64,000 nucleotides of DNA. Source: Domibacillus tundrae (GTDB lineage Bacteria > Bacillota > Bacilli > Bacillales > Domibacillaceae). Location of the stretch: contig NZ_LAJA01000014.1 of NCBI RefSeq assembly GCF_000970675.1, positions 62,001 to 126,000 on the forward strand, written 5' to 3'. The notes beneath the pieces were generated by a model. That model was not told where the DNA came from. It saw nothing but the letters and a program-made list of their open reading frames with translations, and did no database searches. Positions 1 to 8,885 of the stretch are shown in pieces. Position 1 is the first letter of the stretch, and each line of letters begins with the position of its first letter. The position numbers were made by a program, and so were the translations under genes.

Positions 1-731
1 AGCATTATGAAAAGGTATCGGAAAAAATGAATGAAGCGGCGTTGAAGGCACGGGCAAACAAAGTCTTGGCGGAGAAAAAAGGGACAAAACGAACCTTGGA
101 TATAGAGTCGCTAGGCATTGCCGATGTGACAAGCGGACTGGCCGTGTATGTGAAAATAGCGGACCTTCGCTTAACCCGCACCTTTTTTGTCGATACCGAT
201 TCGCACACCTTTTCCGGCAGCAGTCACACCATGAGCTTGAAGCTGATCGAAACCAACGATTATCCGGAAGTGGAAGAACCAACAGCCGCTACTGCGTCCG
301 GATCGGCAGGCGCATCGGGCACAACCCAAGCCACTGGAAAAGCCGCCGAAGTGGTGAAGGCTGCTAAATCGTACATCGGGGATCTGACGTACAAATACGG
401 CGGAAAAAACATCGCAGGCGGATCGGGGGATTGTTCCGGCTTTACCAAGTTTATTTACCAAAAAAGCGGCATCAACTTGGGCGATGGCACCGCCAATCAA
501 GTAAAGAAAGGGCGACAGATTGCAACGTCCGAAGCTCAAGCAGGCGATTTGGTTTTCTTCAAAGGCACAATCGAAGAACGAGGTCCCAATGCGATCAGTC
601 ACGTTGGGATTGTGACACGGCCTAATTATTGCGTCAGCCTTGGGAGCAGTGGATGTAAAGAACACGGCTACACGAAAGCCACTAATTCCTATTGGGGCAA
701 ACATTTCGCACACATCCGACGGGTGCTGTAA
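1..731 (+). CDS. xkdQ: XkdQ-like baseplate protein with C-terminal NlpC/P60 peptidase (5' truncated)
   Basis: The reading frame is open to base 3, so the start lies before the window and the ATG at 27 is internal. The first part (through about codon 85) resembles the end of the XkdQ/YqbQ phage tail hub family. After an Ala/Gly/Thr-rich linker comes an NlpC/P60 cysteine peptidase: catalytic Cys in GDCSGF (about 430-447), the His in ISHVGIV near 595-615 and a closing AHIRRVL strand. Such tail-linked peptidases cleave peptidoglycan stem peptides during DNA delivery. It is followed after 12 bp by the xkdR homologue. The fusion is seen directly; assignment of the N-terminal half rests on position and weak similarity. 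Confidence 0.8.
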   Translation, partial: HYEKVSEKMNEAALKARANKVLAEKKGTKRTLDIESLGIADVTSGLAVYVKIADLRLTRTFFVDTDSHTFSGSSHTMSLKLIETNDYPEVEEPTAATASGSAGASGTTQATGKAAEVVKAAKSYIGDLTYKYGGKNIAGGSGDCSGFTKFIYQKSGINLGDGTANQVKKGRQIATSEAQAGDLVFFKGTIEERGPNAISHVGIVTRPNYCVSLGSSGCKEHGYTKATNSYWGKHFAHIRRVL

Positions 732-743
732 GGGGGAATCACG

Positions 744-1073
744 ATGACAATGCTTGGCACGATCTTAAAAGCGGCGCAGGAAAATGGAGAAGCAAACAGA
801 CCGGTCCGGTTGATCCCTGCCGATGTGGTAACGCCGGCGCCGAATCTGAAAATCCGCTTGATGAACGATGACAAGCTGATTATGGAAGGCGAACATTTTA
901 TCATTCCCGAATCGCTGACCAAACACACCAAACAGGTGACGATCAACGGCACAAATAACAGCATCACCTTTCATAATGAACTGCAAGCAGGCGATGAATT
1001 AATGGTGGTCTCCTTGCAGGGATTAGATGCCGCCAAATACTATGTTTTAGATCGTGTCATCCAATGGGAATAA
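744..1073 (+). CDS. xkdR: XkdR-like phage protein (DUF2577)
   Basis: A 109-residue protein of the DUF2577/XkdR family found in the tail modules of PBSX, skin and many siphophages and myophages. The length is typical, and the central segment with LIMEGEHFIIPESLT is the recognisable family core. It sits exactly where XkdR is expected, between the XkdQ and XkdS homologues, with a GGGGGAATC ribosome site before the ATG. The molecular role is not established; the position implies a baseplate component. No odd features are seen. Confidence 0.85.
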   Translation: MTMLGTILKAAQENGEANRPVRLIPADVVTPAPNLKIRLMNDDKLIMEGEHFIIPESLTKHTKQVTINGTNNSITFHNELQAGDELMVVSLQGLDAAKYYVLDRVIQWE

Positions 1074-1085
1074 GGAGGGCTTACG

Positions 1086-1526
1086 ATGGCATTATCGCCG
1101 GAAATTAGCATTGAAGAAGTAGATGAAACCGAAGAAATCCCTTTGGAAACCATTCTGCTCGCACAAAAAACGTACCGATTTGATTTTGAAAAAAAACGAC
1201 TGACCTCGGAATTGATTTCGGGGCTTGAAGCCGTGCGGCAACACATTATGATGGCATTGAATATTACCCGCTATGCCCATGCGATTTTTTCAGCCGATAC
1301 CGGAAATGAGCTGCATGACGTCATTTCCAATCCGGACACCACACCGGAATACAAAATGACGGAGATCGAACGGGTGGTCAAGGAAGCGATCATTTATGAT
1401 GAACGGATCCGCAGAGTGTTCGGGTTTGAGATCGAATACCTGGACGATACGTTTCAAATCGCCTTCCAAGTGGACACAGTCGCCGGAATACTGGCATTTG
1501 AGGAGGTGCTAACACCGAATGTTTGA
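1086..1526 (+). CDS. xkdS: XkdS-like baseplate protein (DUF2634)
   Basis: A 146-residue protein of the DUF2634/XkdS family, related to the T4 gp25-like wedge components of contractile-tail baseplates. The C-terminal part (VVKEAIIYDERIRRVFGFEI) matches the family pattern, in which a short helix precedes beta strands. A strong AAGGAGGGC ribosome site precedes the ATG. The last 8 bp overlap the ATG of the baseplate J gene, consistent with translational coupling in the tail operon. Confidence 0.88.
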   Translation: MALSPEISIEEVDETEEIPLETILLAQKTYRFDFEKKRLTSELISGLEAVRQHIMMALNITRYAHAIFSADTGNELHDVISNPDTTPEYKMTEIERVVKEAIIYDERIRRVFGFEIEYLDDTFQIAFQVDTVAGILAFEEVLTPNV

Positions 1527-2565
1527 ACAATATACCTATGAAACCTTATTGCAGGAAATGATTGATGATACCGATCCGGTTCTTGATCTAAGCGAGACAT
1601 CGCTTCTGTATATGTCCTATGCCAAAACAGCGGCCAAGGCAGCGGAACAATACCGGTCATTGAATCGAGTGTTGGAGCTTACCTTTGCGGCAACCAGTGA
1701 AGGCGAATATTTGAAAATGCGAACGGCTGAAATGGATGTGGTCGCCGAAGTCGCTACGCCTGCGGTCCGTTCCGGCACATTCAATGTTGCACCGGCACTG
1801 GACAGCCGATTCTTTGCGAATGACCTGTATTTCACCGTCATTCAAGAAAATCCTCCTTTACTGGAATGTGAAACGGTGGGCGTCATCGGCAATACGATCC
1901 CAACCGGCACGGTCCTTCTGCCGCTTGAAACGATTGATGGGCTGACAACCGCCGTTTTAGGAGACGTCATGGTCTTAGGGCAGGAAGCCGAAGAAGATAC
2001 AGATCTGAAAATCCGCTATGAAGAACGAGTGACTGATCCGGCTGCCAGTGGAAATGTCGCGCATTACCGGCAATGGGCTCGGGAAGTCAGCGGTGTTGGA
2101 GCTGTCCGGATTTTCCCGAATTGGAACGGGGCAGATACCATCCGCATCGTGATTGTCGATGCCGAATACCGCCCGCCGACTTCCGTGTTGGTGGAACAGG
2201 TTCAGCACTACATTGATCCAGTGCCGGGCATGGGCGAAGGAGCTGCGCCTGCAGGAGCGTTTGTCACAGTGGAAGCAGCCGTGGCGTTTAACGTGGCGGT
2301 GACAGCGAAATTGGAATTGACCACCGAAACAACGGCGGCATTGGTGACAGAAGCCTTCACAGCCGCCTTGAAAGAGTATTTAAAAACGTTGACTTTCCAA
2401 GAAGATGTCGCCCCGATTATCCGTTACAGAGAAGTGGGGGCTTTGCTCTTGGATATAGCCGGCGTGGTGGATTACGACAATCTGCTCGTCAACGGACTGG
2501 CCGTGAATATTCCATTCCCTCAAAACGAATCACCGATTGTGGGGGCGGTGACGTTCAGTGTCTAG
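1519..2565 (+). CDS. xkdT: Baseplate J-like protein, XkdT homologue
   Basis: This 348-residue protein belongs to the baseplate J family (phage P2 gpJ, PBSX XkdT), which forms the wedges joining the tail tube hub to the fibres. Visible family elements are the N-terminal helix with YMSYAKTAAKAAEQYR, the central DTDLKIRYEERVTDPAASGN segment and a C-terminal domain ending in GAVTFSV. The length is normal for the family. It overlaps the preceding gene by 8 bp and the following gene by 8 bp, as in PBSX-type tail operons. Confidence 0.93.
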   Translation: MFEQYTYETLLQEMIDDTDPVLDLSETSLLYMSYAKTAAKAAEQYRSLNRVLELTFAATSEGEYLKMRTAEMDVVAEVATPAVRSGTFNVAPALDSRFFANDLYFTVIQENPPLLECETVGVIGNTIPTGTVLLPLETIDGLTTAVLGDVMVLGQEAEEDTDLKIRYEERVTDPAASGNVAHYRQWAREVSGVGAVRIFPNWNGADTIRIVIVDAEYRPPTSVLVEQVQHYIDPVPGMGEGAAPAGAFVTVEAAVAFNVAVTAKLELTTETTAALVTEAFTAALKEYLKTLTFQEDVAPIIRYREVGALLLDIAGVVDYDNLLVNGLAVNIPFPQNESPIVGAVTFSV

Positions 2566-3325
2566 TGAACAAACGATGCTCAATCACTTTCCCCCGATTC
2601 TGCGGGAATCGCCGGAACTTCAAGAAATGTGCCGGGTAGAAGGCAAAATATGGGACCGGCTGGAAAGCCACATCACGGATGTACTGGACAATACCTTCAT
2701 TGACCGTGCGACATGGTCCCTGCCGATCTTGGAAAAAGAATTTAAGATCCCAACGGATGTGTCCAAGACGAATGAACAGCGGCGCTCCATGATCAAAGCG
2801 AAAAAGCGCGGCTCCGGTCCGTTCACGATCCGCTTGATCCACAGCATTGCGGATGCGTTCCGGCAGGGTACGGCTACCGTCGAACTTCTCAAGGGAGAAT
2901 CCACGTTTATGATTTCCTTTGTGGATGGGAACCGAACCACAATGGATCTGCGGGATGCACACAAGCAGCTCCGCCGAACCATTCCCGCTCACAAGACCTT
3001 TGAACTAGGCATCGAACGAAACCAAGCCATCACGCTTGACGATGACTACGACAAGCTGATGTACCCGTTTGAATTTTACGCCGGCGATACAGTAGCGGAC
3101 GGGGTGCATATCGCCAACGGGAATGCCGCTTATGCTGCTTCCGCCGAAACCGCAGCCGCCTATACACAAGTGCCACAGCCGTATCAAGTGGTGCATGAAT
3201 TGTTTTATCTTGGCAACAATCGAAACGCTGAATACAAAGCAACAGTGGAAGCCACAGCCGCATATGCCGCTACCTTGCAGGCTTATCCAATCTGCGGGGA
3301 TTACATAACAAGGGAGGGATATTGA
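2558..3325 (+). CDS. xkdU: XkdU-like tail protein (DUF2313)
   Basis: A 255-residue homologue of XkdU/YmfQ (DUF2313, P2 gpI-like), a baseplate protein next to the J protein. The GTG at 2558 overlaps the end of xkdT and is the only start near the ribosome site GGGGGCGGTG. The first 140 codons (PILRESPELQEM, WSLPILEKEFKI) are the conserved domain. The C-terminal third is an Ala/Tyr-rich extension with repeated AAYAA-type words (about residues 185-250) that looks like a variable fibre-contact tail. Confidence 0.87.
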   Translation: MSSEQTMLNHFPPILRESPELQEMCRVEGKIWDRLESHITDVLDNTFIDRATWSLPILEKEFKIPTDVSKTNEQRRSMIKAKKRGSGPFTIRLIHSIADAFRQGTATVELLKGESTFMISFVDGNRTTMDLRDAHKQLRRTIPAHKTFELGIERNQAITLDDDYDKLMYPFEFYAGDTVADGVHIANGNAAYAASAETAAAYTQVPQPYQVVHELFYLGNNRNAEYKATVEATAAYAATLQAYPICGDYITREGY

Positions 3326-3621
3326 TGCCAATTACGACAACCGGTCATAACGAAATGAAAAACTGGCTGTTCGCCTTTATCAAAGAAGGGCGTTACACGA
3401 TAGGGGGGGTGAAAACCACAGCGCCGATCTACAAGTCCAGTCTCACGGGTGACGTCATCACCATTCAGCTCTATTTGGATGATTCCGTGAAAGGCACGAT
3501 CACCAAGTTTGAGCTGATGGATCAAAAAGGACAGGTGTTTGACGATCAGCCGGACAATATTATCAAGCCGGAAACCAACGGGCTTTTGGTCACATTCAAG
3601 TACACACTCAAAAAATTGTAA
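3325..3621 (+). CDS. Small tail-module protein of unknown function
   Basis: A 98-residue protein whose ATG overlaps the stop codon of the xkdU homologue in the string TGATG. It contains a predicted beta-rich core (VKTTAPIYKSSLTGDVITIQLYLDD) and no membrane segment or catalytic motif. Small proteins of this size occur between XkdU and the tail fibre in many Bacillus prophages, so a role at the baseplate-fibre junction is likely by position only. I do not recognise a characterised family. Confidence 0.75.
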   Translation: MPITTTGHNEMKNWLFAFIKEGRYTIGGVKTTAPIYKSSLTGDVITIQLYLDDSVKGTITKFELMDQKGQVFDDQPDNIIKPETNGLLVTFKYTLKKL

Positions 3622-3634
3622 GGGGGATTTGTAA

Positions 3635-6529
3635 ATGCCGTACACAAAGAAATTATGGGAAGATCGAATTGTTGATGCAGGCGGGGCAGTGGTGCAAGCT
3701 GGAACGCCGGTCAGCGCCGGAAATATGAACCGCATTGAACAAGGGGTTGCCGATGCTCATGCAGCGTTGGAAGGAGCAAACCGGCAGGCGCAAACCATTG
3801 GCCAGAGCGTCACCGTTTTAAATGCAGCCATGAACGCGCCGGTCAATGTGGAAGTGGAAGGGCGCACATTAACGAGTTTGGGAAATTCTGTTTTAGACAA
3901 CACGAAAAATTATGTACTAACAGCGAAAAGAACAAAAATTAAAGTAGGGGCTGGAACGCCCGTTTACCAAGGGGTTGCGAAATTCACCGGTGAATCCGGA
4001 CAGCCGCAGATCACGCGCATTGCGAATTTTGAGGATAAGGTTTCCGGCAGTACGTTGGAAAATCCGCATGTTTCAAAACGGAAATCCGGTACAGCGTCAA
4101 CTTCACTTTTACCCCCTAATGGATTTGATATGGAATTGTCGAGTGATAGTGGAGTAGTCGGATACGTAAGAAATCAAGCTTTAGACGGGAGTAACACAGT
4201 TGTTTCTTACACAAATAGCGGCGGTATCGCCCAACAATTATTTTCATTCGATCTTATTGCAGAAATCGAGCGTCATATCGGCACAATCCCGCGTTCGGAT
4301 GTAGCAGGGAAAGTGCAATGGATTAAGGATAATTTAAGCAGAATTACAGCGAATTTTCACGGGACTGGTTCGAGTGTCGGCGGAAACAAGGTGTCCTTCG
4401 CTTACTGGAGACCAACTAAAACAAATTACGGAACAGTAAACAATCACACTTCCGCAAGTGTCGCAAAATTAGCTATTACTTATGCGGTTGCTGGTGATTT
4501 CGCAGAGATTGACGCCAATGCTTTTGTTCACCTTCTTGCCTATGCAGAACCAAGCGACGGCGTGACGCCGAGTTCGGTTTCAACAGACTACATTGATCTT
4601 GAAATCGAGCTAAAAGCCGGCGCTGATTTCCGCGAACCGTCCATTCCTCTTTATGAAGTGGATGCTGCTGATTACGCCAAAATCCTAGTGGATTGGAACG
4701 AGGATGAAGTACGCCGCCGCTATCCGGCTGCAAAAGGAACACAGCATATTAACGGGCTTGCGATTATTGCAGAAGGGGAAAATTTACTGCCGCCGTTTAG
4801 CGAATGGGCAGATATCACGGGTGGAACTGGTCAAATTTCGGAATCTTATAAAGTCAGAATCCCTTCAAGTGACGCCGTGAATCGTTATTATCAATTTTAT
4901 GTACCTATTATCGAAAGTCAGGCGTACGTATTAAGCGGGGTAAAGGATACTATTGGTTCGTCGATTTATTTTTATTTTACCGATAAGAATAAAAATAGAA
5001 TTGGTGGCTCTTTAAATACTAGCGGCGTGGCACCAACAGGAACTAAATATGCAGAGGTAATAGTTAATAATGGGAAAACAGATGTTGTCTTTTCAAATGT
5101 AATGTTTTCGCTTGGTTTAGTCGCAAAACCATTCGTCCCGCGCAATCCATCGATGTTATTAGCACCAACAAAACTAGGTGCAATCGGAACGGTGAAAGAT
5201 TTGCTGTTTAAGCAGGATGGGATTTGGAAAAGACGTAAAGCGGTTGAAAAGGATGTTGTTTTGGATAGTTCGCTCAATTGGATATTCACCGCAACGACTT
5301 CTACAACAGGTTTCAAATCTGTTGATACATCAACAGGTGTTTTTCTTAACTCGGTAGACTATCAAGGATTTTTCACGAAATATGACGGATCCATTCTTAA
5401 TAAACCTACAAACTACGCGACTTATATAGAAAAAGCAGATAGCGGCAGGGTCGTTTTGGGCAGGGTTTACATTACCGTAAGTAATGCAAATAGCGGTTGG
5501 AGCGACAACTACACACCAACAGCAAACGAAACAAAAGCCTTTTTCAACGGTTGGAAAAAAACAGCATACGCCGCTGTAAATCCAGCAACGCCGCCTAATT
5601 TAGCAGCCAGCGGAACAGCAGGAACATTGCCAGCCGGAACGTATTACGTGAAATATACATGGGTAACAGCAAGTGGCGAAACGATGGTGTCGCCTGAAAC
5701 AAGCATTACGACTACGGCGGGGCAACAAATCGATATAACGTTACCAGCGTTTCCGCCAGGTGTGACAAGCGCAAATATTTACATTGCTCAAACCGGAAAT
5801 GCAACAAAACAAGGAAATACAACGACTGGAACATTTGCACAGTCAACGGCTTTAGTAATCGGTTCCTCTATTCCGGCAGCCAATACAGCGGTGGACCAAT
5901 GGAAAAGTGTTGTGGATGGCACGACGAACCCGACAACAAACACAATTGCATTTGTATCAGCGAATCTTGCGCCGAATTACACGCCGTATAAATTGAGTTA
6001 TGTTTTAGCAACACCGGTTGTCGAAACGGTCAATGTTGAAGGTGACATTGTAGCAAATGGCCCAACTCAAATTGAAGTGACAGCAGGGGCGATTGTGCGG
6101 GAGAAAGTGACGCCTGTATACAACGCTCCGAGTAAAGTGTACGAAGTGAATAGAGACAGCCCGACATTCGCTGCGGGAAAAGCGAAAAATAAGGTTAGAA
6201 CAATATTAGGCTTATATGAAAATAGTGTACCTATTACATCTGTTGCTCCGGTACTACCAATAGGGATTTTGGATACAGGCAACGGAGTTAGAATGAGCAT
6301 CCCGGAATCCTCCTTCAATCCAGCCGCGGAGTACACTGTCACATACCTTGCGTATGACCGCCAGCTGCTCACCGTGAATCCGCTTGCTGTTAATACATCC
6401 TTTGCGCAAAACGTCCGGTCAGCGGTGGAGGATCTAAACGCCAAAACAAGCGACAATGCCACAATGGTGAGCATTCACGCAACGCTCTTGTATGACGTAT
6501 TAAAACGATTGAAAGCGGGTGGTCTATAA
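3635..6529 (+). CDS. Phage tail fibre / receptor-binding protein
   Basis: A 964-residue protein in the fibre position. The N-terminal 70 residues (MPYTKKLWEDRIVDAGGAVV, then a helical segment with NMNRIEQGVADAHAAL) are a typical baseplate attachment module of Bacillus prophage fibres. The middle is beta-rich and low in cysteine. About residues 650-755 form a fibronectin-like repeat (AGTYYVKYTWVTASGETMVS). The last 40 residues end in a helix that may trimerise the fibre. The inner region is visibly more A+T-rich than the flanking tail genes, as expected for exchanged host-range segments. It probably binds a cell-wall polymer; the ligand is unknown. Confidence 0.85.
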   Translation: MPYTKKLWEDRIVDAGGAVVQAGTPVSAGNMNRIEQGVADAHAALEGANRQAQTIGQSVTVLNAAMNAPVNVEVEGRTLTSLGNSVLDNTKNYVLTAKRTKIKVGAGTPVYQGVAKFTGESGQPQITRIANFEDKVSGSTLENPHVSKRKSGTASTSLLPPNGFDMELSSDSGVVGYVRNQALDGSNTVVSYTNSGGIAQQLFSFDLIAEIERHIGTIPRSDVAGKVQWIKDNLSRITANFHGTGSSVGGNKVSFAYWRPTKTNYGTVNNHTSASVAKLAITYAVAGDFAEIDANAFVHLLAYAEPSDGVTPSSVSTDYIDLEIELKAGADFREPSIPLYEVDAADYAKILVDWNEDEVRRRYPAAKGTQHINGLAIIAEGENLLPPFSEWADITGGTGQISESYKVRIPSSDAVNRYYQFYVPIIESQAYVLSGVKDTIGSSIYFYFTDKNKNRIGGSLNTSGVAPTGTKYAEVIVNNGKTDVVFSNVMFSLGLVAKPFVPRNPSMLLAPTKLGAIGTVKDLLFKQDGIWKRRKAVEKDVVLDSSLNWIFTATTSTTGFKSVDTSTGVFLNSVDYQGFFTKYDGSILNKPTNYATYIEKADSGRVVLGRVYITVSNANSGWSDNYTPTANETKAFFNGWKKTAYAAVNPATPPNLAASGTAGTLPAGTYYVKYTWVTASGETMVSPETSITTTAGQQIDITLPAFPPGVTSANIYIAQTGNATKQGNTTTGTFAQSTALVIGSSIPAANTAVDQWKSVVDGTTNPTTNTIAFVSANLAPNYTPYKLSYVLATPVVETVNVEGDIVANGPTQIEVTAGAIVREKVTPVYNAPSKVYEVNRDSPTFAAGKAKNKVRTILGLYENSVPITSVAPVLPIGILDTGNGVRMSIPESSFNPAAEYTVTYLAYDRQLLTVNPLAVNTSFAQNVRSAVEDLNAKTSDNATMVSIHATLLYDVLKRLKAGGL

Positions 6530-6720
6530 TGGATGAATTGTTGAAACGGGTGTTAGAAGCAACAGGTAAAAGCCCTGAAGAGTTTGAGCGTGAAGTCGCA
6601 GAACTGAAAAATGAGACGGATGCTTCAAAAACACTGCAGCGCATTGAACAGCAACAGGCCGAAACAAGCGCCATGCTGCTAGACTTTATGGAATTTATGA
6701 CGAATGGGGGAGCAGTATAA
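6529..6720 (+). CDS. Small coiled-coil protein downstream of tail fibre
   Basis: A 63-residue acidic protein, almost entirely helical with Glu/Lys/Gln-rich heptads (EFEREVAELKNETDASKTL). Its ATG overlaps the stop of the fibre gene, and its stop overlaps the next ATG. No family is recognised. The tight coupling to the fibre gene suggests an accessory such as a fibre assembly chaperone or an XkdW-position protein, but this is inference from context only. Confidence 0.7.
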   Translation: MDELLKRVLEATGKSPEEFEREVAELKNETDASKTLQRIEQQQAETSAMLLDFMEFMTNGGAV

Positions 6721-7028
6721 TGGCAGTCCTATCATTTATGACAAAAAGCTATGCACAAAACGTCTACATTTACGGAAACCGAAAATTCGAAGGCGGCGTT
6801 CCTCTGGAATATCACCAACCGGTAAAAGAATATGCAGCTGTTACGTATAGTGACCTGCAGATTGATGCTTCCCTGGCCAATCAGTACGTCACACAGCCGG
6901 AATATGAGGAGACTATGGCTATTAAACATCCGCCAGAAGAAACGGCAGAAGTGACCGAGAATCCGGCGACTGAGCCAACAAATGAAACTGTAATTGAAAA
7001 TGGAACAGAAACAGCACCTGCAGAATAA
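6720..7028 (+). CDS. XkdX-position phage protein, unknown function
   Basis: A 102-residue protein translated from an ATG overlapping the previous stop codon. The middle (ANQYVTQPEYEETMA) resembles the short XkdX-type motif with a helix ending in a Tyr-Glu-Glu word. The last 35 residues are a Glu/Thr/Pro-rich disordered tail. It closes the tail operon: the next bases contain a hairpin and an A+T-rich intergenic region. Function unknown. Confidence 0.65.
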   Translation: MAVLSFMTKSYAQNVYIYGNRKFEGGVPLEYHQPVKEYAAVTYSDLQIDASLANQYVTQPEYEETMAIKHPPEETAEVTENPATEPTNETVIENGTETAPAE

Positions 7029-7054
7029 GGTGTATTTTTTTATATTCTAATTTA

Positions 7055-7074
7055 GTGTCGCCTTTAGGCGGCAC
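7055..7074 (+). terminator. Hairpin at end of tail operon
   Basis: GTGTCGCC and GGCGGCAC form an 8-bp stem with one G-T pair and a TTTA loop. There is no proper T run after it, so termination would be weak. Confidence 0.45.
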
Positions 7075-7187
7075 TTCTATCTAAGAAAAATTTAAGATTT
7101 AAAGTGTAAATAATTAATAAAAAATCCTTCTTTTGTATTTTTGTGATAATATCTTAATGTATCTAAAAACCTAAAAGGAGGATTTTT

Positions 7188-7940
7188 ATGTCATTAAAGC
7201 GTGTTTTGTTAATGCTAGCAACTGTATTACTGATTCTTTGTTCTCAATCAAACTATATTAGTATTAATGTTGCTGCAGCGACAAACAAAGGAACAGTAAC
7301 AGTATCTACATTGGATGTTAAAGAAAAACCAAGTCCGAAGGCTAAAAAAGTAGGTATATTAAAAAAAGGAGCCGTTGTTGAAGTATATGGTACTAAGCCA
7401 GGTGGGTGGTCTGAAATTCGCTATAACAAAAAGGTTGCATTTGTTGCGACAAGCGGCCTTCAATTGTCAACCACTGTTTCAACTAATAGCTATAAGCCGG
7501 ATCCAAAGAAAATCTATACGTATATGGAGTATGAATTAAAAGAGTCTAAAAAGATTGATATTAGCTACATTACAAAAAAATACAATTCAAAGTCCCAGGG
7601 CGGTGAAGTTTGGGATCATATCTGGAACGGTGAAATTGTAAACCAAGAATTGTGGAAAGAGGATAGTAAAGGTCTTTATTTCAATGGTGCAGATATGTGG
7701 GAGAAGTATTTAACATACCCGGTTAAAAAAGGTAATAAATGGACTGTTGGTGATGACTGGTATAAGAGAGAGATTATCTCAACAAATGAAACAGTGACAG
7801 TCAAAGCAGGCACTTTCAGGAATTGTGTTGTCGTAGATTATAACTACCAGACATTAACCTTTGTTAAGGGAATAGGACTAATTAAAGTTGTGACTCGTGG
7901 AGACTTTGGAAGTGAGTTAGCGAGCATTAAAGACAAATAA
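7188..7940 (+). CDS. Secreted SH3-domain protein (prophage cargo), copy 1
   Basis: A 250-residue protein with a Sec signal peptide (positive start MSLKRV, hydrophobic core, AAA cleavage region near residue 30). A bacterial SH3 domain follows (about 35-95: STLDVKEKPSPKAKKVGILKKG ... GWSEIRYNKKVAFVATSGLQL). The C-terminal domain contains a GNKWTVGD ... TVTVKAGTFRNCVVVDY pattern seen in secreted Bacillus proteins of unknown function. SH3b domains bind cell-wall peptides. A very strong AAAGGAGGATTTTT ribosome site precedes the ATG. The gene and its paralogue downstream sit between tail and lysis modules, a common site for lysogenic-conversion genes. Confidence 0.8.
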   Translation: MSLKRVLLMLATVLLILCSQSNYISINVAAATNKGTVTVSTLDVKEKPSPKAKKVGILKKGAVVEVYGTKPGGWSEIRYNKKVAFVATSGLQLSTTVSTNSYKPDPKKIYTYMEYELKESKKIDISYITKKYNSKSQGGEVWDHIWNGEIVNQELWKEDSKGLYFNGADMWEKYLTYPVKKGNKWTVGDDWYKREIISTNETVTVKAGTFRNCVVVDYNYQTLTFVKGIGLIKVVTRGDFGSELASIKDK

Positions 7941-7973
7941 ATTTTTAATAAGATCTACTTAGGAGATGATTCT

Positions 7974-8735
7974 TTGAAATCCAAACTTTTATTTTTTACT
8001 TTAGTACTCAGCTTTACTTTTTCGTCAGTTTTTCAAGGGAATCCTTCTTCAACCAAAGCTGCTACATTTACAGCCAATGCATCTGTAAGCTCTTCAACCC
8101 TAACTGCTTTCGAAAAGCCAAATGCAAAATCAAAGAAATTAGGAGCGTTTAAAAAAGGAAATAGTATTCTTGTTTATAGCAGCAGGGATGGTGGATGGTC
8201 AGAAGTCCGTGTTAATAAAAAAGTAGCTTATGTAGCAACAAGCGGCTTGCAGTTCAGCTATAAGATGAATACTAAATATATTTATGAATACCGTGGCGGT
8301 ACAGGTATGATTGATAAATTTAGATATATTTCATCTAAAAATGGCACAAATCATTGGAAGTTGTATTATGAAAGATTAGCTGTAGATGATCCTGAATATT
8401 ATAATTACTATGAATCTGAAGATAATAATAGCTACTATTCAGTGCTTGATTACGGTTATGGGGATAAAAGTAAGTTTGTAAATCTGAAAAAACCTATTAA
8501 ACCTGGCACGAAGTGGTCGTATAATGATTTCCCTGCCGAGATTATTGCCACTGGGAAAAAATTAACTGTTCCAGCTGGTGTATTTTACAATGTTGTGGTT
8601 GTGCAGGTCGGTCCAGATTCAGACAGCAGTTTATTGTATTATGCTCCTGGTTATGGGCTTCTACGAGAAGATGATGGTGATCATGAACATGATTATACTT
8701 ATAGTTATCAGTTAGAAAAATTACGAACTAATTAA
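7974..8735 (+). CDS. Secreted SH3-domain protein (prophage cargo), copy 2
   Basis: A 253-residue paralogue of the preceding gene with the same layout: signal peptide (TTG start after an AGGAGATGATTC ribosome site), SH3 domain with GGWSEVRVNKKVAYVATSGLQ, then a C-terminal domain with KPGTKWSYND and LTVPAGVFYNVVVVQV. The SH3 halves are much more alike than the C-terminal halves, so the pair arose by duplication followed by divergence of the second domain. Both genes are A+T-rich compared with the tail genes. The function is unknown; attachment to the host wall is likely. Confidence 0.78.
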   Translation: MKSKLLFFTLVLSFTFSSVFQGNPSSTKAATFTANASVSSSTLTAFEKPNAKSKKLGAFKKGNSILVYSSRDGGWSEVRVNKKVAYVATSGLQFSYKMNTKYIYEYRGGTGMIDKFRYISSKNGTNHWKLYYERLAVDDPEYYNYYESEDNNSYYSVLDYGYGDKSKFVNLKKPIKPGTKWSYNDFPAEIIATGKKLTVPAGVFYNVVVVQVGPDSDSSLLYYAPGYGLLREDDGDHEHDYTYSYQLEKLRTN

Positions 8736-8745
8736 TCAAAATGAA

Positions 8746-8788
8746 AGAGCATCCATCGGGGTGCTCTTTTTTATGATCAAAATCCATG
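8746..8788. repeat. 43-bp direct repeat, left copy (contains a terminator)
   Basis: Bases 8746-8788 recur at 9480-9522 with a single difference. The unit contains a complete intrinsic terminator plus the following TGATCAAAATCCATG. The two copies frame the riboswitch/XRE cassette. Confidence 0.9.
8747..8773 (+). terminator. Intrinsic terminator after SH3 genes
   Basis: GAGCATCC, loop ATCG, GGGTGCTC and then a run of six T. It ends the SH3 gene pair. Confidence 0.85.
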
Positions 8789-8857
8789 TCGCTCAAAATG
8801 TTATTACTTGTAGGAATTTGTCGAACGAATAAACTCAAAAAATACTTGTTAGTAATT

Positions 8858-8863
8858 TATAAT
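8858..8863 (+). promoter_or_regulatory. Minus-10 box of the riboswitch transcript
   Basis: A perfect TATAAT lies 28 bases before the c-di-GMP aptamer. No convincing minus-35 hexamer is found at the correct distance, so the promoter is inferred mainly from this box and from the aptamer that follows. Confidence 0.5.
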
Positions 8864-8885
8864 GGAATTGTACCCAAATATTGTA

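Noticed and set aside
171-713. 180-codon minus-strand ORF opposite the NlpC/P60 gene
   Set aside because: It is a shadow frame of the conserved peptidase domain with Cys/Arg-rich unlikely composition.
8711-8734. Promoter for rnz with GTGACA and TATGAT near 58711-58734 (window position of the similar weak case)
   Set aside because: The rnz boxes at 58711-58716 and 58729-58734 are only 12 bp apart, too close for sigma-A; nothing of note was found at the similar spot near 8711.
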